NCBI RefSeq assembly: GCF_004099695.1
Contig: NZ_SCHL01000002.1
Span: 120,351 to 184,350, forward strand
Direction of reading: 5' to 3'
DNA from: Methanosarcina sp. MSH10X1
GTDB taxonomy: Archaea > Halobacteriota > Methanosarcinia > Methanosarcinales > Methanosarcinaceae
Length of the DNA stretch: 64,000 bases
Notes under the pieces: model-generated
Told to the model about the DNA's origin: nothing
The model's input: the letters and a program-made list of their open reading frames with translations, nothing else
Database searches by the model: none
Position numbers and translations under genes: made by a program
In this document: in pieces, positions 29,180 to 38,100 of the stretch
Numbering within the stretch: the stretch's first letter is position 1
How the letters are laid out: each line of letters opens with the position of its first letter

Positions 29180-30193
29180 ATGGGAGACAAGGTTGAAATA
29201 AGCACTAAAAATGAGTTAATGACTGCGTTTAAGGCGGTTGCCGGGAATAAGAGAAAAACGGAAGCTCTATTAAATGTAGAGGATCTTTCACTCTCATTCA
29301 CTCAATATGCCTCGGGACTCAGGCAAACTGAGCTAAAAGTAATCTCTAATTTGAGCCTGCAGGCTTATAAGGGCGAGATTCTGGCTGTTGTAGGGTCAAG
29401 CGGATCCGGTAAAAGTCTTCTGGCTCATGCGATTTTAGGAATTTTACCTTCAAATGCAAAACTTGACGGTAAGATAGAATATGATGGCGAAGAACTCACC
29501 CAGGCAAGAAAAGAAGAAGTGAGAGGTAATGAAATAGCCCTGATTCCGCAAGCTACAACCTATCTTGATCCTTTAATGAAAATCTCCAGCCAGGTAATAG
29601 GATGTGTTGAGAGGAAAAATGAAGGCTTAATGAGAAAACTTCAGAGAGAAGTTTTTCAGAGATATAATTTAAGACCTGAAGTTGAAAGAATGCTTCCTCA
29701 TGAGCTTTCAGGGGGAATGACCCGGAGAGTTCTGGTTTCCACTGCCGTAATAAGCTCTTCAGAACTTATAATTGCAGATGAACCCACTCCGGGGTTAGAT
29801 GAGAAAACATTGAATGAGACCCTGAGCTACTTCAAGGGCATGGCAGACCGGGGCTGTGCAGTGATACTTATAACTCATGATATAGAGGCTGCACTAAAAA
29901 TCTCTCATAAGATTGCAGTATTCTATGCAGGTACGGTTTTGGAAGTGGCTAATGTTGAGGACTTTAAAAACAATGGTGAGAATTTAAGGCACCCATATAC
30001 CCGTGCACTCTGGAACGCACTCCCCCAGAACAGATTCCAGGCAATCAAAGGTCATCAGCCAATGCAGGATGAGGTCACTGACGGATGTATCTTTTATGAA
30101 AGGTGCTCTAAAAAGAAAGCTCTCTGTTCTCAGGGTATCCCCCAGCTTAAGCAGGTCAACGGAGGCATGGTGAGGTGCAATAATGCGGCTTAA
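29180..30193 (+). CDS. ABC transporter ATPase, DppD/NikD type
   Basis: 337 residues from ATG 29180, with AAGGGTG about 6 nt upstream. The TTG at 29153 is less likely. Walker A is VGSSGSGKSLLAHAILG, the signature is LSGGMTRR, Walker B is LIIADEPTPGLDE and the H-loop is ILITHDIEAAL. The C-terminal oligopeptide-type cysteine region CIFYERCSKKKALC is present, as in OppD/DppD and NikD. It lies about 145 bp after the permease gene, and its end overlaps the next ATPase gene by 11 bp. Confidence 0.93.
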   Translation: MGDKVEISTKNELMTAFKAVAGNKRKTEALLNVEDLSLSFTQYASGLRQTELKVISNLSLQAYKGEILAVVGSSGSGKSLLAHAILGILPSNAKLDGKIEYDGEELTQARKEEVRGNEIALIPQATTYLDPLMKISSQVIGCVERKNEGLMRKLQREVFQRYNLRPEVERMLPHELSGGMTRRVLVSTAVISSSELIIADEPTPGLDEKTLNETLSYFKGMADRGCAVILITHDIEAALKISHKIAVFYAGTVLEVANVEDFKNNGENLRHPYTRALWNALPQNRFQAIKGHQPMQDEVTDGCIFYERCSKKKALCSQGIPQLKQVNGGMVRCNNAA

Positions 30194-30794
30194 GGGCGAG
30201 AATCTTACTTTCGGATATAAAAGAAATAATTTAATTCTAAAAGATGTCAATATTTCTTTAGAGAGCGGAGAGGTATTGGGCCTTATCGGGGATAGTGGAA
30301 GCGGGAAATCAACCTTATGTAAAGTATTAGCAGGCTACGAGAATAGATATCAGGGGAAGGTAAGTCTAGATGGAAAAGAAATCCTGTCAAAAGGTTACAA
30401 TCCGGTCCAGCTTGTTTTTCAACACCCGGAAAAAGCTGTAAATCCTAAATGGAAAATGAAAGATACTTTAAACGAAGGGCATGTTGTTTCACAGGAGATT
30501 TTAGACTCATTCGGGATAAAAAAGAGCTGGCTTAACCGATGGCCTAATGAGCTTTCCGGAGGCGAACTCCAGAGATTCGCCCTTGCCCGAGTTTTAAGCC
30601 CTAAAACCAGATTTTTAATCGCTGATGAGATAACCACAATGGTAGATGCTATTACTCAAGCCCAGATCTGGAATGTAGTTTTAAATACTGTCGAAGAACT
30701 CAATATCGGAGTACTTGTTGTAAGCCATGACAGGAATTTAATTAATCGCTTATGCCACAATACCGTTTATTTAAAAGATATATCCAGTGCTTGA
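30183..30794 (+). CDS. ABC transporter ATPase, DppF/NikE type (short)
   Basis: 203 residues. Walker A is GDSGSGKSTL, the Q-loop region is VQLVFQHPEKAVNPKW, the signature is LSGGELQR, Walker B is FLIADEITTMVDA and the H-loop is LVVSHDRNLI. It is shorter than DppF (usually about 260-330 residues) and lacks the C-terminal oligopeptide-binding extension, so it resembles the compact NikE/CntF forms. That makes a nickel or metallophore ligand worth considering, although the evidence is weak. Overlaps the preceding gene. Confidence 0.9.
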   Translation: MRLKGENLTFGYKRNNLILKDVNISLESGEVLGLIGDSGSGKSTLCKVLAGYENRYQGKVSLDGKEILSKGYNPVQLVFQHPEKAVNPKWKMKDTLNEGHVVSQEILDSFGIKKSWLNRWPNELSGGELQRFALARVLSPKTRFLIADEITTMVDAITQAQIWNVVLNTVEELNIGVLVVSHDRNLINRLCHNTVYLKDISSA

Positions 30795-31060
30795 GTAAAG
30801 GGCTGTCGATCGTTCACATGAAAGGCTTTTGTTTTGTACAATGAAGCGTAAAATCTCCGGGTTTTTAACCTGGAGGTTATAACGCTAACCTGACCTTTAG
30901 ATTCCCGCTTTTACAGCAGATTTTAGTCTCTTTTTAGTGGCTTTGTTCGCGAATAATATGAGATTATAATTAGAAACTTGATAACAAGTCACAATAAGAA
31001 CCTTAATAAATTCCCTCTGTTAACACTCATTCCTCAGTAATTATCAGTTTCTCCGGAGGA
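30795..31060. other. Intergenic region with hairpin and CRISPR-like fragment
   Basis: A hairpin CTCCGGGTT-TTT-AACCTGGAG lies at 30855-30875 (8 of 9 pairs plus one G-T). At about 30918-30954 the segment TTTTTAGTGG then CTTTGTTCGCGAAT resembles the 3' half of the CRISPR repeat upstream, with one deletion and four changes. No gene is seen. Confidence 0.45.
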
Positions 31061-31486
31061 ATGAACCATACCGATTACCGACGAATACATGAAAGAATGA
31101 TTACAAAAACCGAGTGTACACTCTCGTTATCCTGAAGGCTGCAAGATACCTAAACGAGCCTGGGGCTGAAGAAATAATCCGGGAACACGGGAGAAGGAAT
31201 TTTCCCTTCGGCAGGAAGGAATTTTTCCCTTAGGAAGGAAAACTATCAATTGTCTGTCCTGTGATTGACGGCACCGAGGTAAAAGGATTTGGAATTTTCG
31301 GCACAGATGAAGAAGAAACTAAAAAGATAGAAGCCGTAAATATCAGGAAATGGAGGATGACCCTGCTGTAAAAACTTGTATCTTTACATATGAGATTCTT
31401 GCAGGAGTTTTCCCGGAGATAAGCTGCCTGAAAAACAGGCTAAAATCTGGAGTGAATCTCCTATTCCGGCAATTGTATCTTTATAA
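31061..31486 (+). pseudogene. Decayed YCII-like domain gene
   Basis: Reading across frames recovers a protein of about 130 residues. Pieces include PITDEYMKE, YTLVILKAARYLNEPGAEEI then IREHGRRNF, EGKLSIVCPVIDGTEVKG, FGIFGTDEEETKK, EMEDDPAVKTCIFTYEILAG and FPGDKLPEKQA. These match small YCII-like proteins I know from bacteria. At least three frameshifts, an in-frame TGA and an in-frame TAG break it, and a short duplicated segment lies near 31195-31240. TAG could be pyrrolysine in Methanosarcina, but the frameshifts cannot be rescued. Confidence 0.75.
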
Positions 31487-31515
31487 AAAGAAAATAGAAG
31501 AAAGAGAGACCTGAG

Positions 31516-32643
31516 TTATTCTCCCTTTATTACTCTTGCAATGTCGTCCCCGACATCTGAGGTGGTGTTCTTGCCGCCCATGTCGTAGGTTTTGACTTTG
31601 CCGTCCAGAATATTTTTCTGGATTGCGCTCACGATCATATCTGAGGCTTCTTTTTCTCCAAGCTGTTCTATTAGCATGGCACCTGCCCAGATTGTGGCAA
31701 TCGGGTTAACTTTATTCTGGCCCTTATACTTCGGGGCTGAGCCGTGTATAGGCTCGAACATGCTTGTGCCTGTAGGGTTGATATTTCCGCCGGGAGCAAG
31801 GCCGAGGCCACCCTGAATCATGGCTCCGAGATCCGTGATGATATCTCCGAACATGTTCGGGGTTACTACCACGTCGAACCACTCCGGATTTTTTACAAAC
31901 CACATAGTTATGGCATCAACAAAGTTGAAATCCGTGGTGAAATCGGGATGTTCTGCAGCAACTGCGTTGAATTCCTCTCTCCAGAAGCCGTAAATATCAG
32001 AAAGTACATTCGCCTTGTCAACGGACGAGACGTGTTTTTTCCGGTTCTCGGCAAGGTCGAAGGCGTACTCGATAACCCTTTTTGTACCTTCCTTGGAGAT
32101 CAGGCCTATCTGGTATCCTATCTCTTCGCTGTCGGTTTCGATATCAAGCCCGAATTTCACGGAATAAAGTGCTCGCTTGACTTCGAGGAGATCTTTGCTC
32201 TCTCCTTTTTTTGCCCTGCCGCCGATACCTACATAGAAGTCTTCGGTGTTTTCCCTGACAACCACGAAGTCGATATCTTTTGAGGTCTTGTCTTTAATAG
32301 GGGTCCAGACCCCCTCAAGGAGTTTTATAGGGCGGAGGTTGATGTACTGGTCCAGGTAAAAACGTGCAGTTAATAAGATTCCCTTCTCAAGAATGCCAGG
32401 GGCAATTCTGGGGTCTCCGATGGAGCCAAGGTAAATGGCAGGGTATCCTGACAATTCTTTTAAGGTCTCTTCCGAAATCAGTTCTCCCGTCTCAAGGTAG
32501 TGATCTGCTCCATGAGGGTATTCAATCCATTCTACATCAAAACCGAATCTTTCGCCAGCAGCATCTATAACCTTTCTGCCTTCGGCGATAATTTCTGGGC
32601 CTATCCCGTCGCCCGGGAGGACCGGAATCTTATACTGCGTCAT
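31516..32643 (-). CDS. leuB: 3-isopropylmalate dehydrogenase family (isocitrate-type decarboxylating DH)
   Basis: NAD-dependent beta-decarboxylating dehydrogenase for leucine, or threo-isocitrate-type substrates in coenzyme B synthesis. About 375 residues with [35 protein letters not shown], the catalytic Tyr/Lys/Asp region VDKANVLSD and [19 protein letters not shown], and the cofactor loop [19 protein letters not shown] chose ATG 32643, with AAGGAG at 7 nt. A longer frame to 32700 lacks one. leuD lies 75 bp upstream on the same strand. I prefer leucine synthesis because of that neighbour, but AksF is possible. Confidence 0.9.
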   Translation of the reverse strand: MTQYKIPVLPGDGIGPEIIAEGRKVIDAAGERFGFDVEWIEYPHGADHYLETGELISEETLKELSGYPAIYLGSIGDPRIAPGILEKGILLTARFYLDQYINLRPIKLLEGVWTPIKDKTSKDIDFVVVRENTEDFYVGIGGRAKKGESKDLLEVKRALYSVKFGLDIETDSEEIGYQIGLISKEGTKRVIEYAFDLAENRKKHVSSVDKANVLSDIYGFWREEFNAVAAEHPDFTTDFNFVDAITMWFVKNPEWFDVVVTPNMFGDIITDLGAMIQGGLGLAPGGNINPTGTSMFEPIHGSAPKYKGQNKVNPIATIWAGAMLIEQLGEKEASDMIVSAIQKNILDGKVKTYDMGGKNTTSDVGDDIARVIKGE

Positions 32644-32717
32644 GTTTATACTCCTTTCAAATTTACAGGCAAAACTGCCTTTTTTGTTGCGAGATGTCAA
32701 ACGCGGACAGGGCTGTC

Positions 32718-33227
32718 TCAGGACAGATTTTCTGTTTCTGAGCGCTCAGAGACCAGTTTCCTGGCATATTCTATAAACCCTCCCTCATCAACGATTTCAC
32801 GCACGAAATCAGGGAGAGGGGTTGCATGGTAGGTCTCATTTTTTGTCCTGTTTACAATAACTCCTGTCGCAAGATCCACTTCAAGCTCGTCTCCATCATC
32901 GATCCTGTCAGTGTCAGGGCATTCCAGAACAGGAACTCCGATATTTATTGCGTTCCTGAAAAAGATCCTTGCAAAAGACTTTGCAATTACACAGGCAACC
33001 TTTGCCCCTTTAAGGGCAAGGGGCGCATGCTCGCGTGAGGAGCCGCAACCAAAATTGCTTCCCGCGACCACGATATCATTTTCGTGAACGTTTTTTGCAA
33101 ATTCGGGGCGCACGCCTTCAAACGTGTACTTTGCAAGCTCGTCAGGGGTATTGTAAATAAGGTACCTTCCGGGAATTACTGCATCCGTATCCACGTCATT
33201 TCCGAATTTCCAGGCTCTTCCTTTCAT
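32718..33227 (-). CDS. leuD: 3-isopropylmalate dehydratase small subunit
   Basis: 169 residues, the swivelling small subunit of the aconitase-like hydro-lyase. Key elements are [19 protein letters not shown] and [19 protein letters not shown]. The loop YLIY resembles the YLVY of isopropylmalate isomerases rather than the homoaconitase form, from what I recall of methanococcal studies, which favours leucine/isoleucine synthesis. The ATG at 33227 has GGTGA a few bases upstream. The large subunit is not in this window. Upstream partner of leuB. Confidence 0.9.
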   Translation of the reverse strand: MKGRAWKFGNDVDTDAVIPGRYLIYNTPDELAKYTFEGVRPEFAKNVHENDIVVAGSNFGCGSSREHAPLALKGAKVACVIAKSFARIFFRNAINIGVPVLECPDTDRIDDGDELEVDLATGVIVNRTKNETYHATPLPDFVREIVDEGGFIEYARKLVSERSETENLS

Positions 33228-33423
33228 AACATCACCGGTCTTTTGCTGCAATTAAATGCTGCTATTATTAGAATTCTTACAGCCTGAATTTAGCTGCATT
33301 CACAGGGTTGAAGTATCGCAGGTAATATTTAAACTATTTTCTGGTATGATATAAAAATTGGTTGATAATTCCCATATTTTTACTCCCGAGTTCCCCCGAA
33401 AAATCTATAAAAATGGGTTACTT

Positions 33424-34755
33424 TTATGGCCTAACTGAATTTTCTGCGCTCTTTTTTTCGGAAAAAGGCTCAAAAGCACTTGGCTCTCCTCCTCCGTGCC
33501 AGCTTAATCTCGGGCGGATGCGCACAAGATGAACTGACTCGGAATGGTCGTCCACGATCAGGGCAACTCCTCTTTCACTTCCCATCTTCTTGAGATGGGA
33601 CTGAAGGCTTTCCTGCATATAAAGAGGACGTGAGTTTTCCAGAGCCAGGATATCATCGCTCGCAGTAAGGCGGTGACAGATAAGAAGATCGCTCTGGGAG
33701 ACGACATCAGGATGCAGGCTTGCAGGTCTCTGGGTTGCCAGAATCAGGGAGAGTCCAGGCTGCCTGCCCTGCCTGAGACAGCGGTTAATGAGTACTTTCG
33801 AGGCAAGGCTTTCAGTCTTTGCAGGTATGAAAATGTGTGCTTCATCTATAAAGAGCCAGACCATGGGAAATTCTTCCTCGTCAGTCCTTTCCCCCATAAG
33901 CCTCTTTTCATAGATTCTTCTTGCCTCAAGTCTCGCTTCATACAGCCTGCCTGCAAGAATTGATACTGCCGCAGCGCAGACATTTTCATTTTCAAGCGTA
34001 CTCACATCAAGAATAGTTGTCTTCCCGCCCGATACAAGTTCCGATAGTGCTGTCCCTTCTTTTGAGAAAAGGTCCCAGGAATTCACTGCCCTGAAGTAAT
34101 TCTCTACAGCCCCTTTCGAAGCCTCATCAGAGCGTGTGTCCCCGTTGATCTCACTAAGAATTTCCTCAAATGAATATGCAGACCCTCTTTCTCTGAGAGA
34201 CTCGATTGCCCTTACAAGCAGAATTCCAGGGGGAGTAACTTCCTCTATATTAAAAATCCTGCACCACTGGCTTCCTGAAAGTTCTTGTATTGAGATGGAA
34301 AACGGCTTTACATTGATATTCCGTTTCCTGTAAGCCTCAACTTTTCCTGCAGGTACGAAAACTTCAGTTTCAAGCCCTTCCGGAATAAGATCCCAGTTTT
34401 TAAGCTTCCTGGCTTCAAATGTGTTTGGCTGGTTCATTGTCCAGAAAATTCCCATAGTGTCAATAACAAGGGATGCAAGCCTTTTCTTAATCTCCGGCTC
34501 AAGAAAAGTAAGCTCTTCAAGCAAGCAGCCCATAGTATAGGATTTTCCATATCCTCTTTTGCCGCAGATCAAAACAGCGTGAGGCTTCAGGGCGTCAAGA
34601 TAAACAGCAGCCCCCCTGGAGTGATCAAGTGCCATATAATTTCCAACGGACAGGAGACCTTTTCCGGGGTTTCCTTCATTTCCAAGCACATGAAGCTTCC
34701 CGGTAATTTTTCCCCCAAAAGCAGGTCTGAGCTCTTTGTTTTCGACTTTGGGCAT
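33424..34755 (-). CDS. HerA-like/DUF87 ATPase
   Basis: 443-residue P-loop ATPase of the HerA-FtsK superfamily. There is a short N-terminal beta region (LHVLGNEGNPGKG), then Walker A CGKRGYGKSYTMG at about 64-76, Walker B VWLFIDEAHIFIPA at about 306-319, and the sensor region LSLILATQRPASLHPDVVSQ. These are features of DNA-translocating hexamers or archaeal DUF87 proteins. No NurA nuclease lies beside it, so a role in end resection is not shown. Single gene between leuD and purP. Confidence 0.88.
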   Translation of the reverse strand: MPKVENKELRPAFGGKITGKLHVLGNEGNPGKGLLSVGNYMALDHSRGAAVYLDALKPHAVLICGKRGYGKSYTMGCLLEELTFLEPEIKKRLASLVIDTMGIFWTMNQPNTFEARKLKNWDLIPEGLETEVFVPAGKVEAYRKRNINVKPFSISIQELSGSQWCRIFNIEEVTPPGILLVRAIESLRERGSAYSFEEILSEINGDTRSDEASKGAVENYFRAVNSWDLFSKEGTALSELVSGGKTTILDVSTLENENVCAAAVSILAGRLYEARLEARRIYEKRLMGERTDEEEFPMVWLFIDEAHIFIPAKTESLASKVLINRCLRQGRQPGLSLILATQRPASLHPDVVSQSDLLICHRLTASDDILALENSRPLYMQESLQSHLKKMGSERGVALIVDDHSESVHLVRIRPRLSWHGGGEPSAFEPFSEKKSAENSVRP

Positions 34756-35028
34756 CTTGATAGTATCGGACTGAAAACTATTTAAAATAATTTACTCACA
34801 TGAGATTAAATAAAACTCAATTTTTAAATTTTCGAGGTTTGAGAACTTCCGGAAGCAATATCAAAAAGAGAACTAACGGTTTGGCCATCAAAAATCTGTA
34901 AATCAAAAATCCTAAAAAGTTCGGCAAATTTCTCCGGAAATTAGGATCTATAAAAATCTGGAGGTTGGGAGTTACCTCAACCTCTAAATATAAATTTCAC
35001 ATTCAAATAATTCTAAGACATTATCTAC

Positions 35029-36099
35029 TCAGGATATTATTTTATCAAGCTGGTTCGTCTGGGCAGCGATTTTGATTTCCCGGGCGATTCTCCTTCCAGT
35101 TGAAAGATTTTCTTCCATCAGATCTGCATAAGGTGAGCCTGAAACGTAAAGGTTTGTCCCTGCAACAATCCTGGCTGAGATCTCAAAGACCTTAATCTCA
35201 AGTTCGTCCGTAAAGACTGTTTCAAGGCAGAAAGCCCCTATCATTCCGCCAAAAAGTCCAAGGGATTCTTCAACTACCCTTTCTCCCAGAGAGAAGATAA
35301 GGGGCAGCAGGGATTCTCTTGCTACGAGAGGTACGTTTCCTGTGACCACATATGTCGGGCGGATGCCTGCTTCTATGAGCTCTTTTGGTGAGCCCAGCCT
35401 GAAGATCTCATCGGCATTGGATTCTACCCTGCGGTCCATGCTCAGGAGTTCAAGACTGCCCTCGCTTAAAGTGTATCCCTCGTTTCGGATCGGGGAGTAG
35501 AAATAGTGCAGATAATAGCGGGTTCCGGTAATAAATTCCTGAATAGTGTACTTCTGGGACCGGTCTACGAGTTCATCGAATTCCTCGTACGTTTTTGCGA
35601 CAAAGAAACCTTTTCCACCCTTTGCCCCGTCGTACTTAACCATTACAGGCCCATTAATGTCGCGAGGGTCGTCAATTTTTCCGGGCATATGGATACCTGC
35701 TCCGAGAAGCCATTCCCTCTCTTTATTCCTGTCCGATTCCCATTCGAGCACAGCACGGTTTCCGAAAGTCGGTACGGTCATTTCTGCAAAATTTTCCGTG
35801 CCAAGGTAAGCAACAAACGAGCCGTGTGGAATAATGATGGTGTTTTTCTTTCTGAGTTCCTCAGCCTTATTCATTATATCGTCATAACTATCGACAATGA
35901 GGTACTCATCAGGTTTTGCCCTCGGAAAAGCTTCATAGAATTTGGGAGGTTTGCCAACGCAGATTCCCAGAGTTCTGAAGCCTTCTTTTCGAGCTCCATC
36001 AAAGATTTGAAGACTTGAGTGAGAACAGACTGTCGCAATTGTAATATTATCTAAGTCGTAATTTTTCAGAAGTTCCAGAACCTGCTGTTTTGTGATCAT
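35029..36099 (-). CDS. purP: Formate-dependent AICAR formyltransferase (IMP biosynthesis)
   Basis: Archaeal PurP, an ATP-grasp ligase that formylates AICAR with free formate and ATP, replacing folate-dependent PurH in methanogens. 356 residues with TVCSHSSLQIFDGARKEGFR at the N-terminus, IIPHGSFVAYLGTENF, ATP-grasp VMVKYDGAKGGKGFF and the C-terminal metal-binding region FCLETVFTDELEIKVFEISA. TTAAATATAA on the minus strand near 36137-36147 is a plausible TATA box. Divergent from the membrane-anchored regulator. Confidence 0.97.
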   Translation of the reverse strand: MITKQQVLELLKNYDLDNITIATVCSHSSLQIFDGARKEGFRTLGICVGKPPKFYEAFPRAKPDEYLIVDSYDDIMNKAEELRKKNTIIIPHGSFVAYLGTENFAEMTVPTFGNRAVLEWESDRNKEREWLLGAGIHMPGKIDDPRDINGPVMVKYDGAKGGKGFFVAKTYEEFDELVDRSQKYTIQEFITGTRYYLHYFYSPIRNEGYTLSEGSLELLSMDRRVESNADEIFRLGSPKELIEAGIRPTYVVTGNVPLVARESLLPLIFSLGERVVEESLGLFGGMIGAFCLETVFTDELEIKVFEISARIVAGTNLYVSGSPYADLMEENLSTGRRIAREIKIAAQTNQLDKIIS

Positions 36100-36287
36100 G
36101 ATTGGTACCAGCGGAAATTTAGATTAGAATATACAATGTTATATTTAAGTTTAAGGTCTGGATTCTATTTATAAACATAGTAGCGGATGTATATTACATA
36201 CAAAAATAAAAGTTTATATTAAGATCTGCGTAAACCAGAGGGCAGACTGAATAAAAAATAGGCAGATTTTTAATCCAGGAAGTAATT

Positions 36288-37208
36288 ATGGACGGGCTTG
36301 AAAATCGGGACGGTTTCTCGGACACGGGTAAGCCTTCAGAAGGTCCAGAGAAGACTGAGCAGAGAGATAAGGTACTTGTTCTTCCGGTAAACGGAGAATC
36401 CAGAAAGATAACCCAAATTCTTTCCAATGAAACATCCTTAAAAATTCTTGATCTACTAGGGAAAGAAAGCATGTCTGCAACCGGTATTGCAGAAGAACTG
36501 AAGCTTCCCCTTACTACTGTCAAGTATAATCTTGACGCCCTTGTCGAATCCGATCTTATAAAAATAAAACAGATAAAGTGGAGCCAGAAAGGGCGGCAGG
36601 TAAAGATCTATGAATCAGTAGATAAACTCATTGTGCTTGTCCCTTCAAAGAGCCCGATGGACAGGCTCTCTATAATAAGTCTGCTTCAGAAATACCTGGG
36701 GGTAATAGGGGCTGCGTTTTTCGCAGCTGCAGGAATAGAGTATTTTTCGGCGTATATGCAGGCAAAAAGGGTTATTGATGCGACTGCACCTTTGAGAATG
36801 GGGACAATGGAAATACCGGCTGAGCCTTCCCCGGAGCAAATGGCTATGGAAATGGACGAGAGCAGCAATATAAGTCCTAAAATCGCTCTCGACCAGCAGA
36901 TGCCCGAAAGCCGAGCCCTTAATGCAAGTTCCGGGGCTCTGGACACAGGAACTGGAAACACCTCTTCCGGACTGGAAGCCGGCCCTATTCAGGAAACAGC
37001 TGAAGTTCCCGTATCCGTGCCAGATGGTTTAGACTCTGTCCAGGGAGTTCCATCTATCCCACCTGAAGGGTTAACTCACGCAGGAGGGATTCACGGGCTT
37101 TATGATACGCTTTCTCTTCACCCCGGAATCTGGTTCCTTTTAGGATGTCTTTTTATAGTAGTCCTGCTGATTGTAAGAGAAATCTATTCTAAGAAGAAAG
37201 CCAGGTAA
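36288..37208 (+). CDS. Membrane-anchored winged-helix (ArsR-like) regulator
   Basis: 306 residues with three parts. Residues about 40-117 are a winged helix with KITQILSNETSLKILDLLG and LPLTTVKYNLDALVESDLIK. Residues 136-157 are a membrane helix (LGVIGAAFFAAAGIEYFSAY). Then comes a loop of about 120 residues rich in Ser, Glu and Pro, probably outside the cell, and a second helix at 279-297 (WFLLGCLFIVVLLIV) with a basic KKKAR end. DNA-binding and sensory parts would be joined across the membrane. ATG 36288 has AGGAAG upstream, and TTTATATT at 36212-36219 is a TATA candidate. truA follows 8 bp later. Confidence 0.82.
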   Translation: MDGLENRDGFSDTGKPSEGPEKTEQRDKVLVLPVNGESRKITQILSNETSLKILDLLGKESMSATGIAEELKLPLTTVKYNLDALVESDLIKIKQIKWSQKGRQVKIYESVDKLIVLVPSKSPMDRLSIISLLQKYLGVIGAAFFAAAGIEYFSAYMQAKRVIDATAPLRMGTMEIPAEPSPEQMAMEMDESSNISPKIALDQQMPESRALNASSGALDTGTGNTSSGLEAGPIQETAEVPVSVPDGLDSVQGVPSIPPEGLTHAGGIHGLYDTLSLHPGIWFLLGCLFIVVLLIVREIYSKKKAR

Positions 37209-37216
37209 AGATTCTT

Positions 37217-38026
37217 ATGAGAGTCGCTTTAAAACTTGCATACATAGGCACCGAGTTTCACGGCTCCCAGATCCAGCCCAATATCGAGACCGTGGAGGGA
37301 GAACTCTTCAAGGCTCTCCGGAATCTCGGGATTATAGAAAGCCCCAAATCTGCGAATTATACCTGCGCTGGCAGGACTGATGCCGGGGTCCATGCCCTTG
37401 AACAGGTTGTCGCTTTTGACACGGATAAACCTAATCTGGCAATTCCAAGGATTATAAATTCTGAACTCCCTCCGGCAATCTGGACCTGGGCTCACGCGGA
37501 AGTACCTCGAAGCTTTGATGCCAGGAGAGATGCGGTTTCCAGGCATTACCGATATGTGATGACCGGGAAAGAATACGATATTTCCAGGATTCGGGAAGCC
37601 TCAAAACTGCTGCTTGGAACCCATGACTTTGAGAACTTTTCACGAACCAACGGAGAAAAAAGTACGGTTCGAACCATAGAACGGATCAATGCCCGCGTAG
37701 ATGGAGACCTTACAAAAATCGATGTTGTAGGGAATAGTTTCCTCTGGAATATGGTCAGGAAAATCGTAACTGCTCTTTCCATGATCGGAAAAGGAGTACG
37801 TGACAATGACTGGCTGCTCCAGATGCTTAATCCGGATATTTATGAAGAAGGGATTGAGCCGGCGCCTGCCTATGGACTGACTCTTCTGAAAGTGAATTAT
37901 GACGAGAAAATAGAATGGATTGAAGACAACTACTCTATCAGAAGAGCAGGCGATCAAAACCAGAAGCATATCCTCAGACACAGGGTTATGGCAGAAGTAC
38001 TGGAAGAACTGATTTCTCACAAGTAA
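37217..38026 (+). CDS. truA: tRNA pseudouridine(38-40) synthase
   Basis: 269 residues of the TruA family, isomerising uridines 38-40 in the tRNA anticodon arm. The catalytic aspartate is in AGRTDAGVHALEQVV. Other conserved parts are KLAYIGTEFHGSQIQP, SRHYRYVM, HDFENFSR and VVGNSFLWNMVRKIV. It begins 8 bp after the membrane regulator on the same strand and may be cotranscribed. No terminator is obvious before the convergent trmG10. Confidence 0.97.
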   Translation: MRVALKLAYIGTEFHGSQIQPNIETVEGELFKALRNLGIIESPKSANYTCAGRTDAGVHALEQVVAFDTDKPNLAIPRIINSELPPAIWTWAHAEVPRSFDARRDAVSRHYRYVMTGKEYDISRIREASKLLLGTHDFENFSRTNGEKSTVRTIERINARVDGDLTKIDVVGNSFLWNMVRKIVTALSMIGKGVRDNDWLLQMLNPDIYEEGIEPAPAYGLTLLKVNYDEKIEWIEDNYSIRRAGDQNQKHILRHRVMAEVLEELISHK

Positions 38027-38100
38027 TCTTTATTACAATTTCATTTTTACTTTGATCCTTGATTCGTCTTTACTTTGATTTTTATTTTCATTTCCCATTC

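Noticed and set aside
31201..31206. Reading the in-frame TAG-containing YCII-like gene as a pyrrolysine protein
   Set aside because: TAG readthrough is possible in Methanosarcina, but other frameshifts and a TGA remain, so a pseudogene is the simpler view.
33424..34755. HerA-NurA end-resection operon
   Set aside because: No NurA, Mre11 or Rad50 gene is adjacent, so only a HerA-like ATPase is claimed.
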